In this document: positions 1-8,957 of the stretch, piece by piece | Numbering within the stretch: the stretch's first letter is position 1 | Layout of the letters: each line of letters starts with the position of its first letter | Assembly: GCA_031552185.1 (NCBI GenBank) | Contig: JAVBMU010000050.1 | Span: 1-44,347 of the forward strand | Source: JAVBMU01 sp031552185 | Lineage (GTDB): Bacteria > Actinomycetota > Actinomycetes > Actinomycetales > Cellulomonadaceae | Direction of reading: 5' to 3' | DNA: 44,347 nucleotides | Notes under the pieces: model-generated | Database searches by the model: none | What the model was told of the DNA's origin: nothing | Seen by the model: the letters and a program-made list of their open reading frames with translations, nothing else | Translations under genes and position numbers: made by a program

Positions 1-2
1 CG

Positions 3-25
3 ACCACCTATTACTCGGTGGTTTC
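3..25 (+). terminator. Weak terminator-like hairpin at the window edge
   Basis: ACCACC (3-8) and GGTGGT (17-22) can pair across an 8-nt loop and are followed by TTT. It would end a plus-strand transcript entering from the left. The stem is short and the upstream gene lies outside the window, so this is tentative. Confidence 0.25.
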
Positions 26-79
26 CCTGCCCCTGTTGGCTCCGGGCTCCCCCCCCCCGCCCGCCCCCCCGGGCGGGCG

Positions 80-110
80 GCCCGCCGGGGGGGCGCGCCC
101 CCCGGCGGGC
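80..110 (-). terminator. GC-rich hairpin after the export operon
   Basis: A perfect 13-bp inverted repeat (80-92 with 98-110, loop GCGCG) begins 18 nt after the stop of the last gene of the minus-strand export operon. It has no T tract, which is common for terminator hairpins of GC-rich actinobacteria. Function is inferred from its position and stability. Confidence 0.5.
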
Positions 111-127
111 TCCACGCGACGCCCCGC

Positions 128-2227
128 TCAGCCGCCCGGCACGGCCCGCGAATTCACGGTGGCGCGCTGCGGCATGGTGCCCGGCGCCATCATCGGACCG
201 CCGCCGAAGCCGCCGCGCGTGGAGTTCGTGCCGAGCAGGCCGCGCGAGGTGGAGGTGGAGCCGGTACCGGTGAGGGTCTTCAGGTCCGTATCCAGGTCGG
301 CCAGGACCACCCGGTCGCCCGTCTTGATCCCGGCGGTGATCTCGGTCACCTGACTGCCGACGGCGCCGACCTCGACCGGGACGGTTGTGGTCGCCGAGCC
401 CCGCAGGACATCGACCGTCGTCCGCGAACCGTCGACATGCACCGCGGAGGTGGGCACGGTCACGGCGTCCTCGCTCTGGGAGACGACGACGACGGCGTGG
501 GCGCTCGCGCCGTCGTAGACCGGCACCTCGCCCGGGTCGACGGCGAGCCGCACGGTGTAGGAGGGCGTCGTGGTCGAGGAGGTATTCCCGACGCCGATGC
601 TGGTCACCGTGCCGGTCAGCGGTTGGGTCGACGTGCCCAGACTGACCTCGGCCCGCTGGTCGACCCGGACCTTCCCGATGACGCCGAGCGGGACCGTGAT
701 GTCCACGAGGGCGCCGCCGGGGGCGACGATGGTGATGACCTGCGTGCTCGAGGACGCGGAGATCACGTCGCCCGCGGCGAAGCCGACCTGCGCGACCGTG
801 CCGGCGATCGGTGCGGTGAGGGTCGCGGCGGCCAACTCCTGCTCGGCAACCGTGACCTTGGCCGCGGAGAGCGCGACCGCGGCGCGGTCGGCCAGGATCT
901 GCGCGGCGGTCACGAGTTGGCCGCCGCCGGCCGCGCCCGTGCCGCTCGTGCCGCCGGTGCCGTCGGCGCCGAGCGCCGAACCGCCGGCGGCGCCCCGGTT
1001 CGTCCCGTCGCCGGAGCCGGTGGTTCCCCCCGTGCCGCCCGGCCGGCTACCGGTCCCGCCGGCGCCGGTCCCGCCGCCGCCCGTCGGCGGCGTCGGCTTG
1101 CCCGTCCCGCCCGTCGGCGGATCGGTCGGCTTGCCCGTCGGGTCCGGCGTCGGGGTCGGCGTCGGGGTCGGCGTCGGCGTCGGCGTCGGGTCCGGCGTGG
1201 GGGTGGGGCTGGGTTCGTCGTCGATCGCCTTGACCAGCGCGGTCACGGCGTCGTTCAACGCCGTCGCCTTGTTCATCAGCGCGGCCTGCTGGGCCGAGGC
1301 CTCCGCCTGCGCGGCGAGCGCCTGGCTGAGCGCGGTCTGGCAGGTGGTCAGATCGCCCTTGGCCTGGGTGACCGAATTCTGGGCGGGCGAGGTGCCGTCC
1401 GCGCCCGGCGTGGTGTCGGTCTCGAGGATCAGCTCGACGAAGGCCGCGCACGCCGTCTTGGCCGCGCCGACGGCGTCGGCCGCGTCCAGCACCGCGGCGC
1501 GGGTCGCGGTGTCCTGATCGAGCAACGCCTGCTGCGCGGCCTCGACGGCCGCGCGTTCGGCCTTCCGGCCGGCCGAGCCGCGATCGCCCGCCGCCGGCAG
1601 CCCGGCGCTGAGCGCCGCGCTGATCGCACCGCCGCGACCGCCGCCGCCGTGGAACGCAGCCAAGGAGACCCGCGAGTTCCCGCCCGCCCCGCTGGTGCCG
1701 GACGACGTCGTCGACGGCTTGCCGGCCGCCTGGGCGGCGAGGTCCGCGTCGAGGGTGTCCTGGTCGTCCGCGGCTGCCGCCTTGGCGGAATCCAGCGCGG
1801 CCTGGAGGTCGCTCGGATCCAGGGTCGCGATGCGCCCGCCCGCCGTGACCTGATCGCCGGGCTTGACCGCGACGGTCGCCACCGTGCCCGCCACGGTGAA
1901 CGCGATGTCGCGGCGCACCGCCGAGGTCACCGCGCCGGTGGCCACGACAGTTTGCTGCACGCTGCCGACGGACGCGGCGGCGGTGCGCACGTTCGGTCCC
2001 GATTCGCCGCGCGAGCGCAGCACCACGCCGCCAGTGACGACGACGGCCAGGGCCGCCCCGCCGGCGATCCACGCCAGCTGACGCCGCCGGCCCGCGCCCG
2101 GTGCGCGGCGCAACCGGTCGGCGCGGCCGGGAAATCGGCGCCCGCTCCGGCGCTCGCTCCGGCGCCCGCTGCCGCCTTCGCTCGCGTGCTCGCTCGCGTG
2201 CTCGCTGTGCTCGCTGTGCTCGCTCAT
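128..2227 (-). CDS. Periplasmic-adaptor-like (HlyD/MacA) protein with His-rich N-terminus and Pro-Thr linker
   Basis: This is a 699-aa membrane-fusion-type subunit of an ABC exporter. Residues 2-16 are a run of Ser-Glu-His triplets, followed by an Arg-rich stretch and one membrane helix (about 51-70). A first biotinyl-lipoyl half follows (about 80-130), then a long Ala-rich coiled-coil region. That region is interrupted by a Pro-Thr repeat (about 337-365) and a Gly/Thr-rich stretch. The second lipoyl half (TAPIAGTVAQVGFAAGD), a beta-barrel and a membrane-proximal domain complete the protein. It is much longer than a typical MacA (about 370 aa) because of the inserted linker. The ATG was chosen because it overlaps the preceding lipoprotein stop (ATGA); longer in-frame openings upstream run antisense-like through that gene. 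It is the last gene of the operon and the second adaptor in it. In a monoderm the partner is probably cell-wall or extracellular. The substrate is unknown. Confidence 0.82.
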   Translation of the reverse strand: MSEHSEHSEHASEHASEGGSGRRSERRSGRRFPGRADRLRRAPGAGRRRQLAWIAGGAALAVVVTGGVVLRSRGESGPNVRTAAASVGSVQQTVVATGAVTSAVRRDIAFTVAGTVATVAVKPGDQVTAGGRIATLDPSDLQAALDSAKAAAADDQDTLDADLAAQAAGKPSTTSSGTSGAGGNSRVSLAAFHGGGGRGGAISAALSAGLPAAGDRGSAGRKAERAAVEAAQQALLDQDTATRAAVLDAADAVGAAKTACAAFVELILETDTTPGADGTSPAQNSVTQAKGDLTTCQTALSQALAAQAEASAQQAALMNKATALNDAVTALVKAIDDEPSPTPTPDPTPTPTPTPTPTPTPDPTGKPTDPPTGGTGKPTPPTGGGGTGAGGTGSRPGGTGGTTGSGDGTNRGAAGGSALGADGTGGTSGTGAAGGGQLVTAAQILADRAAVALSAAKVTVAEQELAAATLTAPIAGTVAQVGFAAGDVISASSSTQVITIVAPGGALVDITVPLGVIGKVRVDQRAEVSLGTSTQPLTGTVTSIGVGNTSSTTTPSYTVRLAVDPGEVPVYDGASAHAVVVVSQSEDAVTVPTSAVHVDGSRTTVDVLRGSATTTVPVEVGAVGSQVTEITAGIKTGDRVVLADLDTDLKTLTGTGSTSTSRGLLGTNSTRGGFGGGPMMAPGTMPQRATVNSRAVPGG
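1135..1218. repeat. Hexamer microsatellite encoding Pro-Thr repeat
   Basis: This stretch is built from GTCGGC/GTCGGG/GTCCGG hexamers, read on the minus strand as alternating Pro and Thr/Asp codons. It encodes the flexible linker inside the second adaptor. Such a repeat is prone to length variation by slippage in multiples of six, which would keep the reading frame. Confidence 0.75.
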
Positions 2228-3309
2228 GCGCTCGATCCGTTCGGGCCGCCGGCCTGCCCGCCGCCGGGGCCGCCGCGGGTGCCGTTCCCGCGCAGCACCA
2301 TCCGACTGACGCAGCCGGTCGAGTCCGGGGTGGACAGTTGCAGCGTGGTGGCCTTCAGGCCGCCCCTGTTGTCCGACTCGCCCTGGGCGCTCGCGCAGAG
2401 GCCGACCTTGATCGCGGCGGCGGTGGTCTTGCGCACCACGCTCACCTCGGTCGATTCCGTCGTCTTCACCGTGGCAACCGTGGTGGACCGGCCCTCGATC
2501 GTGAGCGGCTTGACCTTGAACGTCGAGCCGGTGACCTCGGTCACCGTGCCGACGACGGCAAAGCCGGCGAACCGGAAGACGCCGCCGTCGGGCGCGCCCC
2601 CCGGCGCCCCGCTGGGCAGGTCGGTCGGCGCCCCGCTGGGCAGGTCGGTCGGTCTGCCGCCGCCCTGGCGGTGCGGCGTATCGCCGCCGGTGCCCGGGGC
2701 ACCGTTGAACAGCCGGCCAGTGCCCAGCGACGTGCCGGTGCACGTCCCGTCGGCGGCCGGCTGCTCCACCCGAACGGTCACGGCGGTGAGACTGGAGGGG
2801 ATCGACGGCGCGATGCCGCCGGCCCCACCGGGCGCCGGGGCGGCGCCGCCCCGTCCGCTCGGACTCGGGTTTGGCGTCGAGCCGCGGCCGTTCTGCGGCG
2901 TATTGTTCATCGCCGGTCGCTGGGCGGACGCCAGCACACAGGCCCCGACCTTCACGTCCGCCATCGACCCGCCGACGACCTCGGTGATCGCGGTGCCCGC
3001 AAGTACGGTGACCGCGGTCTGCGTGGCGGCGTCCTGCACCTGGGCGATGTTGCCCGACCAGGCGGCGATCCGCCCCCGGACCCCGGGCTCCCGGAACTGC
3101 TGCGGCCCGCCCGGCCCACCGGTACCGCCCTGACCGCCGCCCTGACCGCCGGGGTCGCTCGACCCGGCCTCGTTGCTCCGGCTCGGCGCCGGCGTGCCCT
3201 CGGTCTGGCCGCCGGACCCGCTGCCGCCGCCGCAGGCGGTCAGGCCGAGGGCGAGTCCCGCCGCGAGGAGCGGGGCGATTGCGAGCCTGAGTCTTGTGGA
3301 TGTGAACAC
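2224..3309 (-). CDS. DUF5666-type lipoprotein
   Basis: This 361-aa exported lipoprotein starts at GTG 5 nt after a GGAGGA ribosome-binding site. Residues 1-25 form a signal peptide ending in the lipobox LTAC, so Cys26 would be lipidated and the protein tethered outside the membrane. A Gly/Ser/Pro-rich spacer follows. Two beta-rich segments (about 82-135 and 250-330) carry the DUF5666 pattern: a G-x-I/V start, a V-x-V core, a T-x-I/V step and a closing KVG-C-x-x-A motif. Between them lie low-complexity Gly/Pro stretches, including a tandem LPSGAPTD repeat. It sits between the permease (34-nt gap) and the second adaptor (ATGA overlap), so it is probably an accessory component of the same exporter. 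The family's biochemical role is not established. Confidence 0.75.
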   Translation of the reverse strand: MFTSTRLRLAIAPLLAAGLALGLTACGGGSGSGGQTEGTPAPSRSNEAGSSDPGGQGGGQGGTGGPGGPQQFREPGVRGRIAAWSGNIAQVQDAATQTAVTVLAGTAITEVVGGSMADVKVGACVLASAQRPAMNNTPQNGRGSTPNPSPSGRGGAAPAPGGAGGIAPSIPSSLTAVTVRVEQPAADGTCTGTSLGTGRLFNGAPGTGGDTPHRQGGGRPTDLPSGAPTDLPSGAPGGAPDGGVFRFAGFAVVGTVTEVTGSTFKVKPLTIEGRSTTVATVKTTESTEVSVVRKTTAAAIKVGLCASAQGESDNRGGLKATTLQLSTPDSTGCVSRMVLRGNGTRGGPGGGQAGGPNGSSA

Positions 3310-3343
3310 GGATTCCTCCAGGTGCGGCAGACGAGGTGGCGGT

Positions 3344-4576
3344 CTATTCGGCCCGCAGGGCGTCGATCGGGGTGAGCCGGGCGGCCCGCGTCGCGGGGTA
3401 GACCCCGAACAACAGGCCGACGCCCAGCGCCACGGCGATGGAGCCGATCAGGGCGGGGACGGAGACGACGATGGTGGCGCTCAGCACGCCCGGCAGCGTG
3501 CGCGCGCCGAGCACGCCGAGCGCCGCGCCCAGCAGCCCGCCGGCGACGCCCAGCACGGTTGCCTCGATCAGAAACTGGCGGCGAATCGCGCGCGGCGTGG
3601 CGCCGAGCGCCTTGCGGAGGCCGATCTCCCGGGTCCGTTCGGTGACAGAGACCAACATGATGTTCATCACCCCGATGCCGCCGACCAGCAACGAGATCGC
3701 CGCGATGCCGACGAGGAGCACGGTCAGGGTGCGATAGATCGAGGTGGCGGCGTCGACCAGCGCGTCCTGGGAGGAGATGGTGAAGTCGGCCGCGCTGCTC
3801 GACGTAGCCGAGTGCAGGTTCAGCAGCAGCGCGTGGGCTTCCTGGTACGCCGCGCCGAGCGTCTTGGCCGACGTCGCCTCGAGATAGATCCGGTTGACCG
3901 ATGTCGCTGTCGAGGACCCGTCCAGCCGGGCGGCCGTCGTCGCCGGAATCACCGCCATGTCGTCCAAGTTCGTGGCCGACGACGACCCCGCGGCCTTCAG
4001 GACGCCGATGACGGAGAACGTGGTGCCGTCGATGGTCAGCGAGCGGCCGGTCGCGTCGGTGCCGCCGAACAACTCGGTCGCGGTTTCGGAGCCGAGCACG
4101 ATCACGTTGGCGCCTGCCTCGACGTGGTCGGCCGTGAGGAAGGCGCCCGAGCCGAGCTCCCGGCCGCGCACCGTGACCCACGACGGCGTGGTGCCGGTGA
4201 CCTGGGTGGTCCAGTTGGTCGACCCGTGGACGCGCTCCGCTGAGCTCGTCTTCTCGGCCGCGACCGAGCGAATGTCCGGCGCCGCGGGCGAATCGGTGAG
4301 GGCGGCGGCGTCGGCCGTGGTCAGCGTGGTCCCGGAGCCGAAGCCTCCGCGGATCCCGGCCATCGACGTCTGCGAGCCCGGCGTGACGATCAGCAGGTTC
4401 GAGCCCAGCGCGGCGATCCGGTCGGTCACGTCCTTCTGGCTGCCCAGGCCGAGGCCGACCGTCAGCACGACGGCGGCGATCCCGATCAGGATCCCGACCA
4501 CCGTCAGCGCGGAGCGCAGCGTGTGGGTGCGGATGGCGCGCAGCGCCGTGGCGAGCGATTCGCCCCAGGACATCAT
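3344..4576 (-). CDS. MacB-like ABC transporter permease (FtsX fold)
   Basis: This 410-aa permease of the MacB/LolC superfamily exports substrate by mechanotransmission with its ATPase. Residues about 23-45 form the first membrane helix, followed by a large extracytoplasmic MacB_PCD domain (about 50-285) and three C-terminal helices. Family hallmarks are visible: ERTREIGLRKALGAT after helix 2 and YPATRAARLTPIDALR at the C-terminus. The ATG at 4576 was chosen because it overlaps the ATPase stop in an ATGA arrangement, which implies translational coupling. The product is permease only; unlike Gram-negative MacB, the ATPase is a separate polypeptide. The substrate is unknown. Confidence 0.9.
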   Translation of the reverse strand: MMSWGESLATALRAIRTHTLRSALTVVGILIGIAAVVLTVGLGLGSQKDVTDRIAALGSNLLIVTPGSQTSMAGIRGGFGSGTTLTTADAAALTDSPAAPDIRSVAAEKTSSAERVHGSTNWTTQVTGTTPSWVTVRGRELGSGAFLTADHVEAGANVIVLGSETATELFGGTDATGRSLTIDGTTFSVIGVLKAAGSSSATNLDDMAVIPATTAARLDGSSTATSVNRIYLEATSAKTLGAAYQEAHALLLNLHSATSSSAADFTISSQDALVDAATSIYRTLTVLLVGIAAISLLVGGIGVMNIMLVSVTERTREIGLRKALGATPRAIRRQFLIEATVLGVAGGLLGAALGVLGARTLPGVLSATIVVSVPALIGSIAVALGVGLLFGVYPATRAARLTPIDALRAE

Positions 4577-5289
4577 GGCCGGTGCCCCCCGTCGGTCGGG
4601 TGGACGTCTTCCCGGGTGATCCGACCGTCGCGCATCTGCACCACGCGGCGGGCCCGCGCCGCCACCTCGGCCTCGTGAGTGATCAGCACGATCGTCTTGC
4701 CCTGCTCGTGGAGCTCGTCGAAGAGGTCGAGGATCTCCGCGGTCGATCGGGAGTCGAGGTTCCCGGTGGGCTCGTCCGCGAGGATCAAGTCCGGCTCGCC
4801 GACCAGCGCTCGGGCCATCGCGACGCGCTGCTGCTGCCCGCCGGACAGTTCGCCGGGACGGTTGCGGATCTTGTCCGCCAGCCCCACTCGGGCCAGGGCG
4901 ACCTCCGCCCGCCGGGTCCGCTCGGCGGCGGGGACGCCCGCATAGCCGAGCGGCAGTTCCACGTTGCGCCCGGCCGTCAACGACGGCAGCAGGTTGAACT
5001 GCTGGAAAACGAAGCCGATCCGCCGGCCGCGCACGTGGGCGAGGTCGTCCTCGTCCAACTTCCCGACCGACTGGCCGCTGAGCAGGTACTCGCCCGCGGT
5101 GGCCACGTCGAGGCACCCCAGGATGTTCATCAGGGTCGACTTGCCCGAGCCGGACGGCCCCATGATGGCGACGTACTCGCCCAGCCGGATGGTCAGGTCG
5201 ACGTCCCGGAGCGCCTCGAACTCGACCGCGGAGGTGCGGTAGGTCTTGCCGACGCCGCGCACCTCAATAACCGGGTCGCACTCAGCCAT
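4573..5289 (-). CDS. ABC transporter ATPase, MacB/LolD type
   Basis: This 238-aa ATP-binding subunit powers the neighbouring permease from the cytoplasm. It has Walker A GPSGSGKS (44-51), a Q-loop (FVFQQFNLLPSL), the signature LSGGQ (148-152), Walker B LILADE (168-173) and a switch histidine in VLITHE. The D-loop NLDS follows directly. Length and motif order are normal for the family. It overlaps the upstream adaptor by 8 nt and the downstream permease by 4 nt, so the stoichiometry of the complex is probably set by coupled translation. Confidence 0.93.
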   Translation of the reverse strand: MAECDPVIEVRGVGKTYRTSAVEFEALRDVDLTIRLGEYVAIMGPSGSGKSTLMNILGCLDVATAGEYLLSGQSVGKLDEDDLAHVRGRRIGFVFQQFNLLPSLTAGRNVELPLGYAGVPAAERTRRAEVALARVGLADKIRNRPGELSGGQQQRVAMARALVGEPDLILADEPTGNLDSRSTAEILDLFDELHEQGKTIVLITHEAEVAARARRVVQMRDGRITREDVHPTDGGHRP

Positions 5290-6580
5290 TGGGGCCGCCC
5301 TGGATGATGACGGGGCCGCCGGGGCCGCCGGGGCCGCCCTGCCCGCCGCCGAAGCGCTGGTTGCCGCCGGGCATCTCGAAGGTGCCCCCGGGGAACTGGC
5401 CGCCGCGCTGCTGATTGCCGGTGCCGGTGCCCGTGCGGTCCCGGCCGCCGGTCACGACGGTGACCAGGACGCTGTCGCCCTCGGCCAGGCCCGCGGTGAT
5501 CTCGGTCAGCGTGCCGGAGGTCTCGCCGACGGTGACGGTCTGCTTTGTCTGCTTGCCCTCCGCGTCGACCTTCGTGACCGTGGCGGCGCCGTCGACGCTG
5601 GTCACGGCCGCGCTGGGCACGGTCAGGACGTCGGTGCGCCGCTCGTACACGATCGACGCCGTCACCGAGACGCCGTCGTGCAGGCCGGCCGGGGTCCCGG
5701 TGACCGCGATCGTGACCGGGAACTCGGCGCTGCCGGAACTGGAGGAGGCGACGGTGCTGACGGTCTCGACGGTGCCGAATATGGGCTCCGAGGACGAGTC
5801 GGTGGTCATCGTGACCTGCTCGCCCGGGGCGACGTGGCCGACGTCGGACTCGGAGACCGTCGTCGTCACGATCCAGGATTCGGTTCCGATGATGGTGAAC
5901 TGGGCCGTCGAGCCGGTCGCACCGGTGCCACCGGCACCGCCCCCGTTCCCGCCGAGGCCGCCGCCGGATCCTGCGTTGTCGCCCGCGACATTCTGTGACG
6001 TACCCGCGGTGACGGAGTCGCCGACGGCGATGGTGACCGCCGTCAACAGGCCCGCCACCGGGGCGGTCAGGGTCGCGCCCGACATGGCGGCGTCCGCTGC
6101 GGTCTTGGACTGCTCGGCCGAGGCGAGTTGCGCCTTCGCCAGTTCCAGGGCGGCCGCGGTGGTCGCGGACCCCGTGTACGCGGACTTCGCCGAGGTCAAC
6201 CGCTCTTCGGCCTGGGCCAAGGTCAGCTTTGCCTGGGCCTGGTTCACGGTCAGTTGGGTGGTGTCGATCGTGGCCAGCCGCTGACCCTTCTTGACCGTCT
6301 GACCGGCGGCGACGTCCACCGACAGGACCCGGCCCGACGCCGCGAAGTTGACCTCCTGCTGGACCGCGGGCGTCAGCGTGCCGCTCGCCGAGACGGTCTT
6401 TTCCATCGTCTGCAGGCTCGCCGTGACGGTCGTTGTCGTGGTGGTCGGGGCGTCCGCGGCGGTCGCGGAGTTCGGGCGAATCCCGAACCACCAAGAGCCC
6501 ACCCCCGCGACGACCGCCGCGGTCGCGGCCCAGGCGATCCATCGCCTGCCGCCGAACCCTCGGCGAAGCCAACCCGTCAT
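5282..6580 (-). CDS. MacA/HlyD-like adaptor subunit, first gene of export operon
   Basis: This 432-aa membrane-fusion protein has a helix at about 15-35, a split biotinyl-lipoyl domain, an alpha-hairpin (about 110-165), a beta-barrel and a membrane-proximal domain. The two lipoyl halves are near AASGRVLSVDVAAGQTVKKG and TLTAPVAGLLTAVTIAVGD. The tail is Gly/Asn/Gln-rich and ends in NG. The ATG at 6580 is preceded by AGAGGA with about 9 nt spacing; an in-frame ATG 14 codons upstream lacks such a site. It is probably the MacA-equivalent that gates the ATPase/permease pair encoded immediately downstream. The operon has a second, unusual adaptor at its end. Confidence 0.88.
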   Translation of the reverse strand: MTGWLRRGFGGRRWIAWAATAAVVAGVGSWWFGIRPNSATAADAPTTTTTTVTASLQTMEKTVSASGTLTPAVQQEVNFAASGRVLSVDVAAGQTVKKGQRLATIDTTQLTVNQAQAKLTLAQAEERLTSAKSAYTGSATTAAALELAKAQLASAEQSKTAADAAMSGATLTAPVAGLLTAVTIAVGDSVTAGTSQNVAGDNAGSGGGLGGNGGGAGGTGATGSTAQFTIIGTESWIVTTTVSESDVGHVAPGEQVTMTTDSSSEPIFGTVETVSTVASSSSGSAEFPVTIAVTGTPAGLHDGVSVTASIVYERRTDVLTVPSAAVTSVDGAATVTKVDAEGKQTKQTVTVGETSGTLTEITAGLAEGDSVLVTVVTGGRDRTGTGTGNQQRGGQFPGGTFEMPGGNQRFGGGQGGPGGPGGPVIIQGGPNG

Positions 6581-6727
6581 GCTGCGCGTCCTCTCGTTCG
6601 GGTCGGATCTACCCGGTCGCAACCGGGTCGGATCTAGCCGGAGTGTCCCCGCCCAAGGTGGAACGACCCTGTTTCGACCCTGTGCGCAAGCTGTGAGTGC
6701 CTGGACCGGCGGCCGTCACGGCGGCCG

Positions 6728-8686
6728 TCACGGTCGCCGGAAGAGCACGATCCGCGTGTCCGGCAGGTCGACCACCTCGGCCGCTCGATAGCCGGCGGAT
6801 TCGATCGCCCGAGCCTCGCCGCGGACCCGCTCGCGCTGCGCCAACGCCGGGCGCAGGGAGCGCACGAACCAGATCCGGGCCGGCCGGGCGTCCGCCGGCG
6901 TGCCGCGCAGCGCGGCCCCCACCGGGCGGCGTCGGTCCCGGAAGGCGTCCACGTGTCGGTCGTCGAACGCGTTCCGATCCTCCGCCCGGACCACCAGCGT
7001 GAGATCCGCGAGCCCGGCGTACTGCTCCCGATAGGCGACCAGCCCCTTCTCCGGCAACTCCCAGGGATTCCCGGCGTGCCCCCGGGACGGCACGACGCCG
7101 TCGTCGGGCCGGGCGTGGGCGGCCACGTAGTCGGCGGTGACGTTGTAGTCGACCCGGGCCTGCATGTAGTTGCCGTTGTGCTTGAGGTCGCTCACCGCCG
7201 GCACACTCAACGCCGCCAGCACCAGCGCGCCCACCAGAACCAGGGAGCCGCGGCGCAGCACCGAGCGCAGGCCCCAGGCGGTCAGCAGGGCGAGACCCGG
7301 CACGCAGAACGCGAAGAACCGGCTGTCGAAGGCCGGCTGCCAGCCGTGCAGCACCGCGATGGCGACCGGCGGCACCACCGCCCAGGCGGCGATCAGGGCG
7401 ATCAGGCTGAGATCGCGTCGCCCGCCCGACGCCCACCGGTCCAGCAGGCGGCGCAGGCCCGAGTCGTCCGCCTGCCGGGCGTCCCGCCCGAGCCGGGCCG
7501 CCAGGGCGGTGAGCCCCGTCAGAATGACCGCCCAGCAGGCGGCCGCCGGGACCCGGGCGTCGAGGAAATAGGGTCTGACCAGCACGTCGCCAACCGTCAG
7601 GGTGTGGCCCGAGGTCCACGCCACGGCGTCGTGCTGCCCCGCGGCCGCCGCCGCCAACGGCGCGATCCAAGCCGCGGTCAGGCAGAACGCGGCCAGCGGG
7701 CCGGCCGTCCGCCGGCCGAACCACCATGCCGTCGCCAGGGCGAGAACGGCGAACGCGAGGGCGACACTCGGGACCGTCAGCGCCGCCGTCGCGGCGTCGC
7801 GGACGGCGTGCCGCGCCGCCTCGGCCGTCCCCAACCACAGCCCGACGGCGCCCACCGCGACGAGCGCGATCCCACCGCCCGTCGCGTACCGAACCAGGAC
7901 CACCGCGGACTGCTTGCGCAGATGCAGCGCGGTCATCCAGGCCGCGTGCACCGCGACCAGCACCGCGACATACGCGAACAGCCCGACCGCGACCACGGCG
8001 GCCGCCAGATACCCGAGCCACCACCACCGGCGCCGCGGCGCCGGCGCCGCCGCCGCCCTCAGCAGGACGTAGGTGAGCACCGTCGTGGCAGCCATTGCGC
8101 AGGCGTAACCGCGGGCATGCAGCACGACCTGCTGCGTCATCGGGGCCGCCGCCACCAGCACGCCGGCCGCGTAGCCCAGCGGCGGCGTCCACAACCGGGC
8201 GCCGATCAGCACCGTGAAACAGACCGCGATGCCCACCGCGACGGCGCTCGGCAGCCGCATGGCGAATTCGCTCGGGCCGAGGACGGCGAAGCTTGCCCGC
8301 GCGATCAGGTAGTAGAGCCAGTGGACGGCGTCGACCTCGGTCATCGCCAGCCGGGTGATCGAACCCAGGCTCATTCGGACCGCCGTCATCGTCGCGGCCT
8401 CGTCCGCGTCGAAGCCGATCGGGCGCGGCGTCCAAGCCAGGAGGGCCGCCGCCGCGGCCCCGAAGCTCGCGGCGCCGACCATCGGGCGGCTCAGGGCGCG
8501 GCGGGAACCGGCGAGCCGCCCCGGGGCGCGAAACCCGGTGGGGGGCCCGGCTCGTCCGGTGCCGAGGCGCCGCCGGCCGACGTCGATTCCCCGGGTGCCG
8601 AGTCGTCTCGGCACACCGGACCTGCGGTCGGCTGCGCCGACCCGATCGCTCGCGGCACCGTCCGGTGCCGGCGATGGCTCGGCCAC
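6728..8686 (-). CDS. GT39-like membrane glycosyltransferase
   Basis: This 652-aa polytopic membrane protein of the GT-C superfamily (PMT/ArnT-like) probably transfers a sugar from a polyprenyl-phosphate donor to a protein or wall acceptor outside the membrane. About 70 mostly Pro/Arg-rich residues precede the first helix. The first extracytoplasmic loop carries FDADEAATM, the acidic motif expected for GT-C catalysis. About 11-12 further helices and a roughly 170-residue C-terminal extracytoplasmic domain follow. The GTG at 8686 was chosen because GGAAGGGG lies 10 nt upstream; the frame stays open further upstream without such a site, and a shorter start at MVGAASFG is possible. It is on the same strand as the export operon but separated by about 147 nt, so co-transcription is uncertain. 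The acceptor is unknown. Confidence 0.75.
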   Translation of the reverse strand: MAEPSPAPDGAASDRVGAADRRSGVPRRLGTRGIDVGRRRLGTGRAGPPTGFRAPGRLAGSRRALSRPMVGAASFGAAAAALLAWTPRPIGFDADEAATMTAVRMSLGSITRLAMTEVDAVHWLYYLIARASFAVLGPSEFAMRLPSAVAVGIAVCFTVLIGARLWTPPLGYAAGVLVAAAPMTQQVVLHARGYACAMAATTVLTYVLLRAAAAPAPRRRWWWLGYLAAAVVAVGLFAYVAVLVAVHAAWMTALHLRKQSAVVLVRYATGGGIALVAVGAVGLWLGTAEAARHAVRDAATAALTVPSVALAFAVLALATAWWFGRRTAGPLAAFCLTAAWIAPLAAAAAGQHDAVAWTSGHTLTVGDVLVRPYFLDARVPAAACWAVILTGLTALAARLGRDARQADDSGLRRLLDRWASGGRRDLSLIALIAAWAVVPPVAIAVLHGWQPAFDSRFFAFCVPGLALLTAWGLRSVLRRGSLVLVGALVLAALSVPAVSDLKHNGNYMQARVDYNVTADYVAAHARPDDGVVPSRGHAGNPWELPEKGLVAYREQYAGLADLTLVVRAEDRNAFDDRHVDAFRDRRRPVGAALRGTPADARPARIWFVRSLRPALAQRERVRGEARAIESAGYRAAEVVDLPDTRIVLFRRP

Positions 8687-8957
8687 GACGCAAACGCCCC
8701 TTCCGTCGGTTTCGGACCGGTCGGGTCCGTGGTGCTCAGTATCGCACCGCCCGGGAGGCCGGCGGTACGGCGGTGCCGGCGCGCGAGGAGGCACGGGGAC
8801 TCCAGGGCCGCCGCCGTCGTGAAGGCACCGCCGCCGCGCCCGGAGCGCCGACGAAGGGTACATTCGCCGGAGTCTCGGTACGCTGGTCAAGAATTCGTAA
8901 AGCACGATTTTGCCGAGATCCGGTCAGTGGCGACACGGCATCCGCGACACGGTGTCC

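Noticed and set aside
437..3133. Long plus-strand frame opposite the adaptor and lipoprotein genes
   Set aside because: It is a shadow of the MacA-like and DUF5666 genes. It is Arg/Gly-rich with no signal or domain.
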